Shown: piece by piece, positions 8,586 to 17,279 of the stretch
Layout of the letters: each line of letters starts with the position of its first letter
Position numbering within the stretch: position 1 is the stretch's first letter
NCBI GenBank assembly: GCA_018222765.1
Contig: JAAEZT010000010.1
Coordinates: 28,426-92,425 of the forward strand
Direction: 5' to 3'
Origin: a bacterium
Lineage (GTDB): Bacteria > Verrucomicrobiota > Verrucomicrobiia > Verrucomicrobiales > Akkermansiaceae
DNA length: 64,000 bases
Notes under the pieces: model-generated
What the model was told of the DNA's origin: nothing
The model's input: the letters and a program-made list of their open reading frames with translations, nothing else
Databases searched by the model: none
Made by a program: the position numbers and the translations under genes

Positions 8586-10693
8586 TCCACCTCCCGGATC
8601 ACTTTCAAAAACGGTTCGAGATATTTAGTCGCCTTTGCTTCCCCGACCCCCTTCACCAGTAAACCTGCTTCCATCGTCGATGGCCTTAACCTCGCCAAAT
8701 GCTCCAACGTTTGATTTGAAAAGATGACATAGGCCGGCACGCGTTCGGCTTTTGCCATGCGATTCCGGACATCCTTCAATCGCTCATAAAGCTTCGCATC
8801 AAATCCCAAGTCCTCCAAAACCACGCCATCATCCGTCACTTTAGAGCCCCCGCCTTGCACCGGCCACTCAAGAGCGTAGCTGGTCTTTCCTAACATCACT
8901 TGCTCGCCGCGTTGAGTGAGAGTCACGAGAGGATACTCGCCCATCTTGGTCACCAGCAGGCCACCTTCATGCAAACTCCGCGCCAGCGCGTTGAGGTAAG
9001 CGGTGCCTTGTTCCTTGAGCATTCCGTAGGTTTTCAGCTCATGCAATCGCACGCGCAGCACTTCCTGCGACTTACTCCCCACCAACATTTGCACAATTCG
9101 CCCTCGCCCAAAGATGCCTTCCCAACCCGTCGGGGTCCGACGTGACATCCGTGCCACACCGCTGAGAAATTTGCGCGCAATCAAATCCTCATCCTCGGTC
9201 GGCGCCCTTCGTTCACTGCTCTCCTCTCCCCGGCAAACATCGCAACTCCCGCACAGCGGCGCATTGATCTCACCAAAGTATTCCAGGACCCACTGCTGAC
9301 GGCAGGTATTGCCATAGCAAAACTGGACCATCTTCTCCAGCTTCTCGCGATCCCGTCGTTCCTTTTCCTCCAACGCCGCTTCATCCAGCACCAAATCCCG
9401 AGCCAGCACTTCCGGCTTGAGTAACCTCGTCCCCTTCGCCCGCGATCCCGGCACATCGAAGCGCTCGATCCATCGACCTCTCAGCAATGATCCCAGCGCC
9501 GCCCCAACCGCCATACCATTCTTAGCTCCGATCGCCTCCTTGATCTGATCCAAGGTTTCATGCGTCTCAAAATTCTCGTCCGCGTGATTGAGAAAGCATT
9601 GGTAGACATCGCGAATCATCCCCGCGCCGGGATTCACACCATCAATGAAAAATTCCTGCGTCCGGGTGTCAGCGTAATTGAATAGCAACTCACAAAAAGC
9701 CGCCTCCCCGTCACGTCCTGCACGACCCGCTTCCTGATAGTAAGCCTCAACCGATCCCGGGATTTCAAAGTGTACTACGAAGCGCACATCCGAGCGATCG
9801 ATTCCCATGCCGAAAGCATTCGTCGCCACCGCGATGTCCGCCTTTTTGGAAATAAAAGTATTTTGGGTATCTTCACGCTCCTGGTCACTCATCCCACCAT
9901 GATAGGCGACACACTTCAGCCCCCATGAATGAATCGTCTCGGCCACTTCCTCAACTTTCTTTCGCGTGGCACAATAAACGATCCCTGTCTTGTGCGCCTT
10001 CAGCACCTTTTGCAGTCGCGCGTATTTCTGCGCCACTTTCTCCACCGCCGTCACGGTAAAACTAAGATTCGGACGCTCAAAACCGCTGATATTTTCGAAA
10101 GGCTCACGAAGTTGCAGCACCTTCCGAATATCCTCCCGTACTATTGGTGTGGCCGTCGCGGTAAGAGCCACACACTGGGGACGACCGAGCGCCTCCAGCG
10201 CTTTCCCCAGCCTCATGTAATCCGGCCGAAAATCGTGTCCCCATTGGCTCAAGCAGTGCGCCTCATCAATCGCCACCATCTCAATAGAAACATCTTTCAA
10301 GGCGTCCATAAACGAAGAGGCCTTAAATCGCTCCGGCGCAATGTATACCAGTCGATAATCCCCCCTCCGCATTCCATCCAGTCGTTCTTTCTGTTCCGGC
10401 CAACTTAAGGTCGAATTAATCAAGGTCACGGCAACGTCCCGCTCAACCAGCGCATCAACCTGATCTTTCATCAGCGCGATCAGCGGGCTCACTACCAAGG
10501 TCACCCCTTCCCGACAAAGCGCTGGCAGTTGGTAACAGAGTGACTTACCACCCCCCGTCGGCATGACCACCGAGCCGTCCTGTCCCGAGAGAATATCCCC
10601 GATCACCACTTCCTGCCCGTCGAGGAAGTCTTCGAATCCAAAGACTTCCCTCAAAACTTCCCGCGCGCGACCAAGAGATGACATCACAGCCAT
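8582..10693 (-). CDS. recQ: ATP-dependent DNA helicase RecQ
   Basis: The 703-residue RecQ has the helicase core with VMPTGGGKSLCYQLPAL (motif I, near 40-55), VAIDEAHCLSQWGHDFRPDY (motif II plus aromatic loop) and ATNAFGMGIDRSDVRFVVH and YYQEAGRAGRDG (motifs V and VI). The RQC zinc cysteines lie in FCYGNTCRQQ and LCGSCDVC. A winged-helix region follows, then a C-terminal HRDC domain (about 625-700, ending GVGEAKATKYLEPFLKVI). RecQ is a 3'-5' helicase acting in recombination repair. It is longer than E. coli RecQ but has the same domain order. MAVMSS offers two starts three codons apart. Confidence 0.96.
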   Translation of the reverse strand: MAVMSSLGRAREVLREVFGFEDFLDGQEVVIGDILSGQDGSVVMPTGGGKSLCYQLPALCREGVTLVVSPLIALMKDQVDALVERDVAVTLINSTLSWPEQKERLDGMRRGDYRLVYIAPERFKASSFMDALKDVSIEMVAIDEAHCLSQWGHDFRPDYMRLGKALEALGRPQCVALTATATPIVREDIRKVLQLREPFENISGFERPNLSFTVTAVEKVAQKYARLQKVLKAHKTGIVYCATRKKVEEVAETIHSWGLKCVAYHGGMSDQEREDTQNTFISKKADIAVATNAFGMGIDRSDVRFVVHFEIPGSVEAYYQEAGRAGRDGEAAFCELLFNYADTRTQEFFIDGVNPGAGMIRDVYQCFLNHADENFETHETLDQIKEAIGAKNGMAVGAALGSLLRGRWIERFDVPGSRAKGTRLLKPEVLARDLVLDEAALEEKERRDREKLEKMVQFCYGNTCRQQWVLEYFGEINAPLCGSCDVCRGEESSERRAPTEDEDLIARKFLSGVARMSRRTPTGWEGIFGRGRIVQMLVGSKSQEVLRVRLHELKTYGMLKEQGTAYLNALARSLHEGGLLVTKMGEYPLVTLTQRGEQVMLGKTSYALEWPVQGGGSKVTDDGVVLEDLGFDAKLYERLKDVRNRMAKAERVPAYVIFSNQTLEHLARLRPSTMEAGLLVKGVGEAKATKYLEPFLKVIREVD

Positions 10694-10779
10694 TCAAATG
10701 AACACCTATCGAAAGTGCAAGAAAATCAATTCAGTTGCATGGTTTTGGAGAAATGGCACGTTCGCGTCCGCCAAAACAA

Positions 10780-11745
10780 ATGAAAACAATATCACTCATC
10801 ACAGCCGTATCGCTTCTTACCTCTACCTTTAGCTTTGCCGGCGGAGAGGGCTGGACCAGCGACTTCGCAGCAGCCAAGGCCCAAGCCGCAAAAGAGGGCA
10901 AGGACCTCCTCATCGACTTCACCGGCTCCGACTGGTGCGGCTGGTGCATCAAACTCAACGAGGAAGTCTTCCAACACGATCCCTTCAAGAAAGGCGTCGC
11001 TGATAAATTCGTCCTCGTGGAACTCGATTACCCACGGGACAAATCGAAGTTAGACGAAAAGACGATTAAGCAGAATGATGAGCTTAAGAGCACTTACGAA
11101 CCAAGAGGATTTCCGACCATCCTCCTCACCGACGCCAGTGGAAAACCATACGCTCAAACCGGGTATCAAAAAGGGGGGCCCGAGGCCTACGTGAAGCACC
11201 TCGACGAGCTTCGTGCTAAAAAAACAGATCTCAAGAAGAGCTTCGAAGCCGCCGACAAGCTTGAAGGCGTCGCCAAAGCCAAGGCTCTTGTCGAGGCTCT
11301 CGGCACACTCGAACCCCAGCATCACAAACATTACTCGGATACAATTGAAGCGATCGAAAAGGCCGACCCAAAAGACGAATCCGGTTTTGTTAAGGAACAA
11401 AAATTCCGTGCTGCAAAATCAGATCTCGAAAAGCAGCTGAGCACCGCCATGCGGGCCCAAAAACCCGACGATGCGATAAATGCTGTCGATAGCTTCATCG
11501 CCAAGCACAATCCCGAAGGCGCCGAGAAGCAGGAAATCCTCGCGAACAAAGTCAACATTTACATGTCCCAGCAGAAATTGGACGAAGCCGAAAAAGCCCT
11601 CGACGAGATCATTGCAGTCGATGCGAAATCCCAGATGGGAACTTCCGCAGCTGGATTCAAACCCAGGCTAGCAGAAATGAAAAAGAAGGCTGCGGCAAAG
11701 AATACCGAAGAAGCTGCGGACAAGCCTGCAGAGAAATCCGAATAG
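10780..11745 (+). CDS. Exported thioredoxin-like protein with alpha-helical C-terminal region
   Basis: The 321-residue protein starts with a signal peptide, MKTISLITAVSLLTSTFSFA. A thioredoxin-like domain follows with LIDFTGSDWCGWCIKLNEEVF; the CGWC active site lies near residues 52-55. The cis-proline loop is RGFPTILLTD. Residues about 160-321 are charged, helical and tetratricopeptide-like (QQKLDEAEKALDEIIAVD). Such proteins are common in Verrucomicrobia and Planctomycetes and are thought to act in envelope redox chemistry; the partner is unknown. The frame extends upstream, but ATG 10780 starts the signal peptide. A strong terminator follows. Confidence 0.82.
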   Translation: MKTISLITAVSLLTSTFSFAGGEGWTSDFAAAKAQAAKEGKDLLIDFTGSDWCGWCIKLNEEVFQHDPFKKGVADKFVLVELDYPRDKSKLDEKTIKQNDELKSTYEPRGFPTILLTDASGKPYAQTGYQKGGPEAYVKHLDELRAKKTDLKKSFEAADKLEGVAKAKALVEALGTLEPQHHKHYSDTIEAIEKADPKDESGFVKEQKFRAAKSDLEKQLSTAMRAQKPDDAINAVDSFIAKHNPEGAEKQEILANKVNIYMSQQKLDEAEKALDEIIAVDAKSQMGTSAAGFKPRLAEMKKKAAAKNTEEAADKPAEKSE

Positions 11746-11773
11746 CTTTAACAATCACAACTCCACTTAAAAG

Positions 11774-11807
11774 CGCGCAGGGACAAGCAAGCCCTGCGCG
11801 TTTTTTT
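11774..11807 (+). terminator. Rho-independent terminator after the thioredoxin-like gene
   Basis: CGCGCAGGG (11774-11782) pairs perfectly with CCCTGCGCG (11792-11800) across a 9-nt loop and is followed by seven T residues. It lies 28 bp after the thioredoxin-like stop and just before the convergent peroxidase stop. Confidence 0.9.
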
Positions 11808-11815
11808 ATTTCGTC

Positions 11816-13198
11816 CTACTCGGTCTCAACTTCATAGACAAAGCGGAAATAACGCGCCCCTTGTGTCGCAGGCATTGATCTCGTTACCATCCCGGCGTTG
11901 TCCGCCGTCACCGGAGTTCCCTCGCTCCAATTCACTAAATCTTCCGAGATTTTCAAAAGATACTTCGTCCGGGGCACTCCCGGTGTGCTCACCGTCACCC
12001 TGGGATTTCCATTCACCATCTGCACTCCCACTTCGGTTTCATCGGCAGTCAAAAGAATCACCGACAATCCACCTTCTTCCCCGAAGGGCGACGACCACTT
12101 TTCGTCGGTATACACCGAAGTCCCAGTCAAGGTTCCCATAAACTTCACCAAGGCCTCTTTCTGGGCCTGACTCAGATTCAAACGCTGGCCTCCCATGGGC
12201 TGAGTCACACCCGGACGGGGCGGCGGGCCTGCCAAACGACGATCCAATCCCGCGGTCACTGCGGGAATAGCGCTGTAGTGGTTCACGACATCCAACAATG
12301 AGCTCAGCGAAGCATTGTGCATGAATCCCCCATGCGGAGTACCGTCGGCCGACACCACATCGCGTAAACTCGGAGACCGGGTGACAGTGAAGTCCAACCC
12401 TCCTGCCAAAGTCCCCGTCACTCCGTTATGTCCGCTGTTCGGATCGATATCGAATTCCGGCGCTTGGTGACAGGCATTGCACCCCGCCCCGCCACCCGGA
12501 GCATTCGGTGGGCTCATGAAAATACGCTTCCCGTCGTTTTCTTCAGCCGTGAAATTTTGAAAAGGAGCGTTGGGATTATTTACTTGAGTAAGCCCTTCGT
12601 CGTATTTGCTGTCAAATGATTGAATGCTACGCACGAATTGCGCCAAGGCTCCCTGGACCCGCGCCTCGGTGATCTCGCCATCTCCATAGAGTCCGGTGAA
12701 GAGCACCCGATAAAGCTCGATGGCCTCCAGCCGATCCACCAAATATGAAAAATCCGGATTCCCTCCCGTTCCGCTGAATCCCATCTCAACATGATCCTGA
12801 ATCGGCATCGTCACTTGGTCTTCCAGTGTCTCAACTCTCTCATCCCAGAAGAAATTACGCTCACGTCCGAAGCGCGCATTGATCAGACGCATCGAATGCC
12901 GCCCCGTGGCCCCGGCCACTCCCTGACTTGCGATATCAGGATCACCAAAGCCATGCTCCTGCTGGTGACATGACGAGCAAGATACCGTTCCATCCACCGA
13001 AAGTCTCGGGTCATAAAAAAGCACTCGTCCCAGAGTCGCGCCAATATTAGAAATGCGATTATCTTCCGGCGTATTGTCCTTTTGAATATAGGCCGGCCGG
13101 TCCTGGTTCACATATTCATGAAGTAAAGTCAGATCGAGAACCCCGTTCTGGGCCATCGCTGAGCTGATCATTGTGTAGAAGATTGTTTGAGCCTTCAT
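11816..13198 (-). CDS. MauG/CcpA-like dihaem cytochrome c peroxidase, exported
   Basis: The 460-residue protein starts with a signal-like MKAQTIFYTMISSAMAQ. Two CxxCH haem sites are present: CSSCHQQEHGFGD (near 73-77) and CNACHQAPEFD (near 239-243). The fold matches bacterial dihaem peroxidases (LGRVLFYDPRLSVDGTVSC, SPSLRDV, PHGGFMHNASLSSLLDVVNHY). The last 80 residues form a separate beta-rich segment (RVTVSTPGVPRTKYLLKISEDLVNW) resembling C-terminal domains common in verrucomicrobial secreted proteins. Members reduce H2O2 or oxidise periplasmic substrates; which applies here is unclear. The ATG at 13198 was chosen over an upstream start at 13216 because it gives a better signal peptide. Confidence 0.85.
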   Translation of the reverse strand: MKAQTIFYTMISSAMAQNGVLDLTLLHEYVNQDRPAYIQKDNTPEDNRISNIGATLGRVLFYDPRLSVDGTVSCSSCHQQEHGFGDPDIASQGVAGATGRHSMRLINARFGRERNFFWDERVETLEDQVTMPIQDHVEMGFSGTGGNPDFSYLVDRLEAIELYRVLFTGLYGDGEITEARVQGALAQFVRSIQSFDSKYDEGLTQVNNPNAPFQNFTAEENDGKRIFMSPPNAPGGGAGCNACHQAPEFDIDPNSGHNGVTGTLAGGLDFTVTRSPSLRDVVSADGTPHGGFMHNASLSSLLDVVNHYSAIPAVTAGLDRRLAGPPPRPGVTQPMGGQRLNLSQAQKEALVKFMGTLTGTSVYTDEKWSSPFGEEGGLSVILLTADETEVGVQMVNGNPRVTVSTPGVPRTKYLLKISEDLVNWSEGTPVTADNAGMVTRSMPATQGARYFRFVYEVETE

Positions 13199-13272
13199 GC
13201 GGAACATTATCCACATGAAAGTTTAAGGGATGATGACGCGAGGCCACCAAAAGTGTTAAGAGTTGGTAAACT

Positions 13273-15573
13273 CTAGAAAATAAAATCATCTTCTCCGAGA
13301 ATCTGCACCTCGGTCTCCAACTCCACGCCGCGCTCGGCTCTCGCGGTCGCTTTAATCTGATCGATCAGGGCCAGAACGTCCGCAGCCTTGGCCTGTCCAC
13401 GGTTCACAATAAAGTTGCCGTGCTCAGGTGACACTTCGGCTTTTCCAACTCCCGATTCCTTGAGGCCCAACTCATCAATGAGCTGCCCTGCACCCATAAT
13501 TTCGGGATTTTTAAAGGTGCATCCCGCACTCGCTGCTTTTGGCTGCGTGGCATTGCGATGATGGCGCGATTCATCAAGCAGTTCCTGAATTCGTTCTCCG
13601 TTTGATTCTTCACCCTGAAAGGTTGCCGAGAGTGCGTAGTTCCGGCGAAACTCGGGCACGCTGCGATATCTCGCATCGATTTCCTCCCGGCTCCGCGTTC
13701 TCACTTCGCCGTCTTCGTCGAAAAACGTCGCGTCGATCACCTGATCAAAAGTCTCGATTCCCATCGCGCCCGCATTCATCCGCAGCCCTCCGCCAACATT
13801 TCCGGGAATTCCTTCCATCCACTCGAATCCGCCAATGCCATTTTCACGGGCCACGCTGGCAACTTTCTTAAATCGCGCTCCCGCTCCAGCCCGAATAATA
13901 TTTCCTGCCGCCACCACTTCGCCAAAGGAACCTCCTTTGGGATGAATCACCGCGCCACGAATCCCTCCATCACGAACCAAGAGATTGGATCCCCGCCCTA
14001 CCACGCGGACCGGAATCCCCCGTGCCCGACAAAAGTTCACCGCATTGGCAAAGCTCTCGAAGTCACTCGGCTCGATCCAAAACTGAGCCGGACCCCCTAC
14101 GCGGATCGTGGTATGTTTCGACATCGGCTCATAGAGCTTCACATTCTCCACCCCGGCCTCGCCTTTGATCTCCTCAATCACCTTGAGATCTCTCACCAGC
14201 TTGTTTCCCGCCTCGTGGACATTCCCAGCCCCCAGAGTAAGAAAAAGATCGTCCTCCGCCAAAAGATTCCCGATGTGATGATGCGCCGTTTCAAGGTCTG
14301 GTAGATAAACCGCTTTCGTATCCCCATGAGCATGCACCGCATCCACAATGGTCTGCCCGCTCACACCCTCAATCGGATCTTCACTCGCCGCATAAACCCG
14401 CGTCACAAAAACCAAATCCGCAGCTTGTAGAGCTTTCCCAAATTCATCGGCTAACTTCTGCGTCCGGCTATATCGATGCGGTTGAAAAAGAACCACCACA
14501 CGCCCGCGGTCAAAAGTCCGCGCCGTCTGCAGTGTCGCCGCGACTTCCGTCGGATGATGCCCATAGTCATCCACCACCCGAAATCGTTTCGAAAGATACT
14601 TCGTTTCGAAGCGCCTCTTCGCGCCCGCGAAGGAACTCAGCGCCCGCGCCGCTTTTTGAAAGTCGACTCCGCACAATTTCCCGATCACAAGCGCTCCCAA
14701 AGCATTCAGAACATTATGCAATCCGGGGATCCCCAACTGCACGCGCCCATATTCCTCTCCCCGGAAACTCACGGTGAAACTCACCGTTCCGACCTGCTCT
14801 AAAATATCCGTGGCGGTCCAATCGGCGTCATTCCAGCCGTATGAAATCGAACCCGCTCGCGGTCCGCACAAACTCGTCGCCTCCTCGCACTCCGCACAAT
14901 AAACCGACGCTCCGCTCGTCTGATCCAGAAGCGTATTGAAGACCTCCCGAATCTGCTCAATCCCACGCGTGTAAAAATCCAGATGCTCTTCCTCCACATT
15001 GAGAACGATGACATGCTTCGGCTTGTAGAGCGCAAGCGTTCCGTCCGACTCATCACCTTCCGCGACCAAAAAATCCCCTTCCTCGTTCCACTCGGCATTC
15101 GACCCCAACACCGGAATCTCCGCACCCACATAATGACACGGCGCGAGTTCCCCCTTCCTCAAAATATGGGCAATCATCGACGAAGTCGTTGTCTTGCCAT
15201 GCGTCCCGGAAACAATCACGCCCGACTTGGTATGCAAAATCGCCGCGAGGCATTCCGCCCGTCGAAAAGTCGAAGTTCCGGCATCCGTCGCCGCCGCCAA
15301 AGCCGGATTCTCTGGACGAATCGCAGACGAATAGATCACCGCGTCCACGCCCTTCACAGCCTCCGCCGAATGCGGAGTCGAAAATTCCAATCCGCTGATC
15401 CGCAAACGCTCGGTCTCTCCCGAAGTCACCCGGTCAGATCCGCTCACCCGGTGTCCCATCTCCAGCAAAAGACGAGCCAACCCGCTCATCCCGGATCCGG
15501 CCACTCCAATCAAATGCACCCGCAAAGGTTCATCCCGATTGAGAAGCTTTTCGCTGAATTCCTCGATGGTCAT
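13273..15573 (-). CDS. murC: MurC-MurB fusion: UDP-MurNAc--L-alanine ligase / UDP-MurNAc dehydrogenase (reductase)
   Basis: The 766-residue protein joins two peptidoglycan precursor enzymes. Residues 1-460 are MurC: HLIGVAGSGMSGLARLL nucleotide loop, GTHGKTTTSSMIAH ATP loop, VVDDYGHHPTEV and FQPHRYSRT. Residues about 475-766 are MurB: HTTIRVGGPAQFWIEP, RVVGRGSNLLVRDGG (FAD binding), GIPGNVGGGLRMNAGAMG, YRSVPEFRR, and AASAGCTFKNPE with the catalytic Ser. MurB makes UDP-MurNAc from the enolpyruvyl form; MurC adds L-Ala. The fusion thus carries two consecutive steps. It overlaps murG by 4 bp. The usual following genes (ddl, ftsQ, ftsA, ftsZ) are absent; a peroxidase gene comes next. Confidence 0.96.
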   Translation of the reverse strand: MTIEEFSEKLLNRDEPLRVHLIGVAGSGMSGLARLLLEMGHRVSGSDRVTSGETERLRISGLEFSTPHSAEAVKGVDAVIYSSAIRPENPALAAATDAGTSTFRRAECLAAILHTKSGVIVSGTHGKTTTSSMIAHILRKGELAPCHYVGAEIPVLGSNAEWNEEGDFLVAEGDESDGTLALYKPKHVIVLNVEEEHLDFYTRGIEQIREVFNTLLDQTSGASVYCAECEEATSLCGPRAGSISYGWNDADWTATDILEQVGTVSFTVSFRGEEYGRVQLGIPGLHNVLNALGALVIGKLCGVDFQKAARALSSFAGAKRRFETKYLSKRFRVVDDYGHHPTEVAATLQTARTFDRGRVVVLFQPHRYSRTQKLADEFGKALQAADLVFVTRVYAASEDPIEGVSGQTIVDAVHAHGDTKAVYLPDLETAHHHIGNLLAEDDLFLTLGAGNVHEAGNKLVRDLKVIEEIKGEAGVENVKLYEPMSKHTTIRVGGPAQFWIEPSDFESFANAVNFCRARGIPVRVVGRGSNLLVRDGGIRGAVIHPKGGSFGEVVAAGNIIRAGAGARFKKVASVARENGIGGFEWMEGIPGNVGGGLRMNAGAMGIETFDQVIDATFFDEDGEVRTRSREEIDARYRSVPEFRRNYALSATFQGEESNGERIQELLDESRHHRNATQPKAASAGCTFKNPEIMGAGQLIDELGLKESGVGKAEVSPEHGNFIVNRGQAKAADVLALIDQIKATARAERGVELETEVQILGEDDFIF

Positions 15574-16640
15574 CCTTCTATCACAGTGGCGATTTTCTCC
15601 GCGGCATCAGGCACCGCAAGCGATTTCATAGCAGCCGACATCGTCTCAATGATCTCTTCATTGAGACCGGTCAGCATGTCCCGAATGCCTTCCTCGTTTA
15701 ATTCATCCTGCTGCTTGAGAACGGCAGCATTCGCTTCTTCATAGACTTCGGCATTCGCGGTCTGATGATCATCGGCGGCAAAAGGATAAGGCACTAACAA
15801 GGCAGGCAAGCCCACCCGGCTCAACTCGGTCAAGGAAGATGCTCCCGAACGGGCCACGCAGAAATCCGCAGCCGCGTAGGCCGACGGCATTTGGTCACAA
15901 AATGACAAAACCTTGTATCCTTCCCGATCTCCTACCTGCGCCTTCACGCGGTCAAAATCCGCCTGCCCTGCCAAATGCAGCACCTGCCAATCAGTCCCCT
16001 TGCTTCCCGTCGCCACCAGCTCGTTGAGATTCTGCGCTCCCTGACTTCCACCCATCACGAGCAAAGTCTTTTTCTTAGGATCGAGATCAAAAACATAACA
16101 AGCCGCATGCCGACTCGGCAAAGTCTCCAGTTCATCGCGCACTGGCGTCCCGGTAATTCTCGTTTCGACTTTCGGAAAATGCTCCGCCGCGACTTCCATC
16201 CCCAACAGCACCTCGGTGCAGCACTCGGCTGTCATTAAATTAGAACGCCCCGGCACCGCATTAGAATCGTGCACATAAGTCCGCACTCCAAGTTTCGAAC
16301 CGGCATACACCGGCGGAAAAGAAGTAAAGCCTCCCATTCCCAAAACAACATCAGCATTCTCCCGCTGAATAATGGCCCGACATTGCTTGATCGTCTTCCG
16401 CAGCCCGAAGAGGAAGGGAATCATTCTCAGCGAAAAAGTCGGTGGTTTCGCAATCGCTTTCACCGTCTCGAAGTTCAGGTTGGAATATTTCTCGGAAGCC
16501 TGGGCATCGACCTTCTTTTCTGAAATCAACAGGAGGACCTCGTGCCCCCTCGATTTCAACTCCTGTGCGACTGCAATTCCGGGGAAGAGATGCCCTCCGG
16601 TTCCTCCGCAGGCGATAATGATGTTCAAAGGATTAGACAC
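15570..16640 (-). CDS. murG: UDP-GlcNAc:lipid I N-acetylglucosaminyltransferase MurG
   Basis: The 356-residue protein has the GT-B signature of MurG: IIIACGGTGGHLFPGIAVAQEL at the N-terminus, DVVLGMGGFTSFPPVYAG, VHDSNAVPGRSNL, LLVMGGSQGAQNLNE and a C-terminal VARSGASSLTELSRVGLPALLVPYP donor site. MurG adds GlcNAc to lipid I at the inner face of the membrane to give lipid II. It is followed by murC-murB with a 4-bp overlap. It lies 31 kb from ftsW, its usual upstream neighbour, but on the same strand. Confidence 0.96.
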   Translation of the reverse strand: MSNPLNIIIACGGTGGHLFPGIAVAQELKSRGHEVLLLISEKKVDAQASEKYSNLNFETVKAIAKPPTFSLRMIPFLFGLRKTIKQCRAIIQRENADVVLGMGGFTSFPPVYAGSKLGVRTYVHDSNAVPGRSNLMTAECCTEVLLGMEVAAEHFPKVETRITGTPVRDELETLPSRHAACYVFDLDPKKKTLLVMGGSQGAQNLNELVATGSKGTDWQVLHLAGQADFDRVKAQVGDREGYKVLSFCDQMPSAYAAADFCVARSGASSLTELSRVGLPALLVPYPFAADDHQTANAEVYEEANAAVLKQQDELNEEGIRDMLTGLNEEIIETMSAAMKSLAVPDAAEKIATVIEG

Positions 16641-16931
16641 GTTGGAAAAGTTGAGGATGAAAGGTTGGTGCAGATGTTCAACCGCGAAATATCAGAAAGC
16701 TTCGCTTCCGGGGATTGACACGGCGTCTTCGCTCAGGCATCAGACGTCCCGTGAGTAAAAAAATTCAAATTGTTGTCATTCGACGGGCCGCCCTGTGGCT
16801 GGCCTCGGCGCGTGTGCAGTGATTGATTTTTGATCGTTGAACTCGGAGGCGCCCGGCAAGTGACGCTTCCTCGAGTAAATTCTCACCCATCGAAACGTCG
16901 CGACCTTGGCCCTGTTTTTCCCAGGCCATTC

Positions 16932-17279
16932 ATGAAATCGACTACCCAAAAATCCGAAGTAAGAGGCAACGCCCTCAGGCTGATCTCCATTGTGTTCTTC
17001 GCCTTGAACATCTTTGTAGTCCGCACGCTCGCGCTCGTATATATTGGCTGCACCGAATGGCAGGCCACGCTCTTTCGGGGTTTGGCAGGAATCATTTTCG
17101 TCGCTTTTTCCATCGGATTCGGGCAGGGCGTGCAATGGAAGCCTCTCTTTAAAAGCCAGCACATAGTCTTGCGCAGGGTCCTCGGAGACAGCCTCACTCT
17201 TGTTACAACCTATATGGTCAATCGTCAGACTTCCAAAATCAGCCTACCCATGGCATCACCTCAACCAACAAACTCATGA
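16932..17279 (+). pseudogene. Truncated DMT/EamA transporter fragment coupled to argD
   Basis: From the ATG at 16932 the frame gives 115 residues. The first 85 look like the start of a DMT-superfamily permease: two membrane segments (LISIVFFALNIFVVRTLAL, and TLFRGLAGIIFVAFSIGFG with the RGL motif typical after TM2), then LRRVLGDSLTLVTTYMV. Homology seems to stop there and 20 unrelated residues follow. Complete EamA proteins have about 290 residues and ten membrane segments. The TGA stop overlaps the argD ATG (ATGA at 17276-17279), so translation is probably coupled. I read it as a gene remnant; a functional short membrane protein is possible. Confidence 0.6.
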
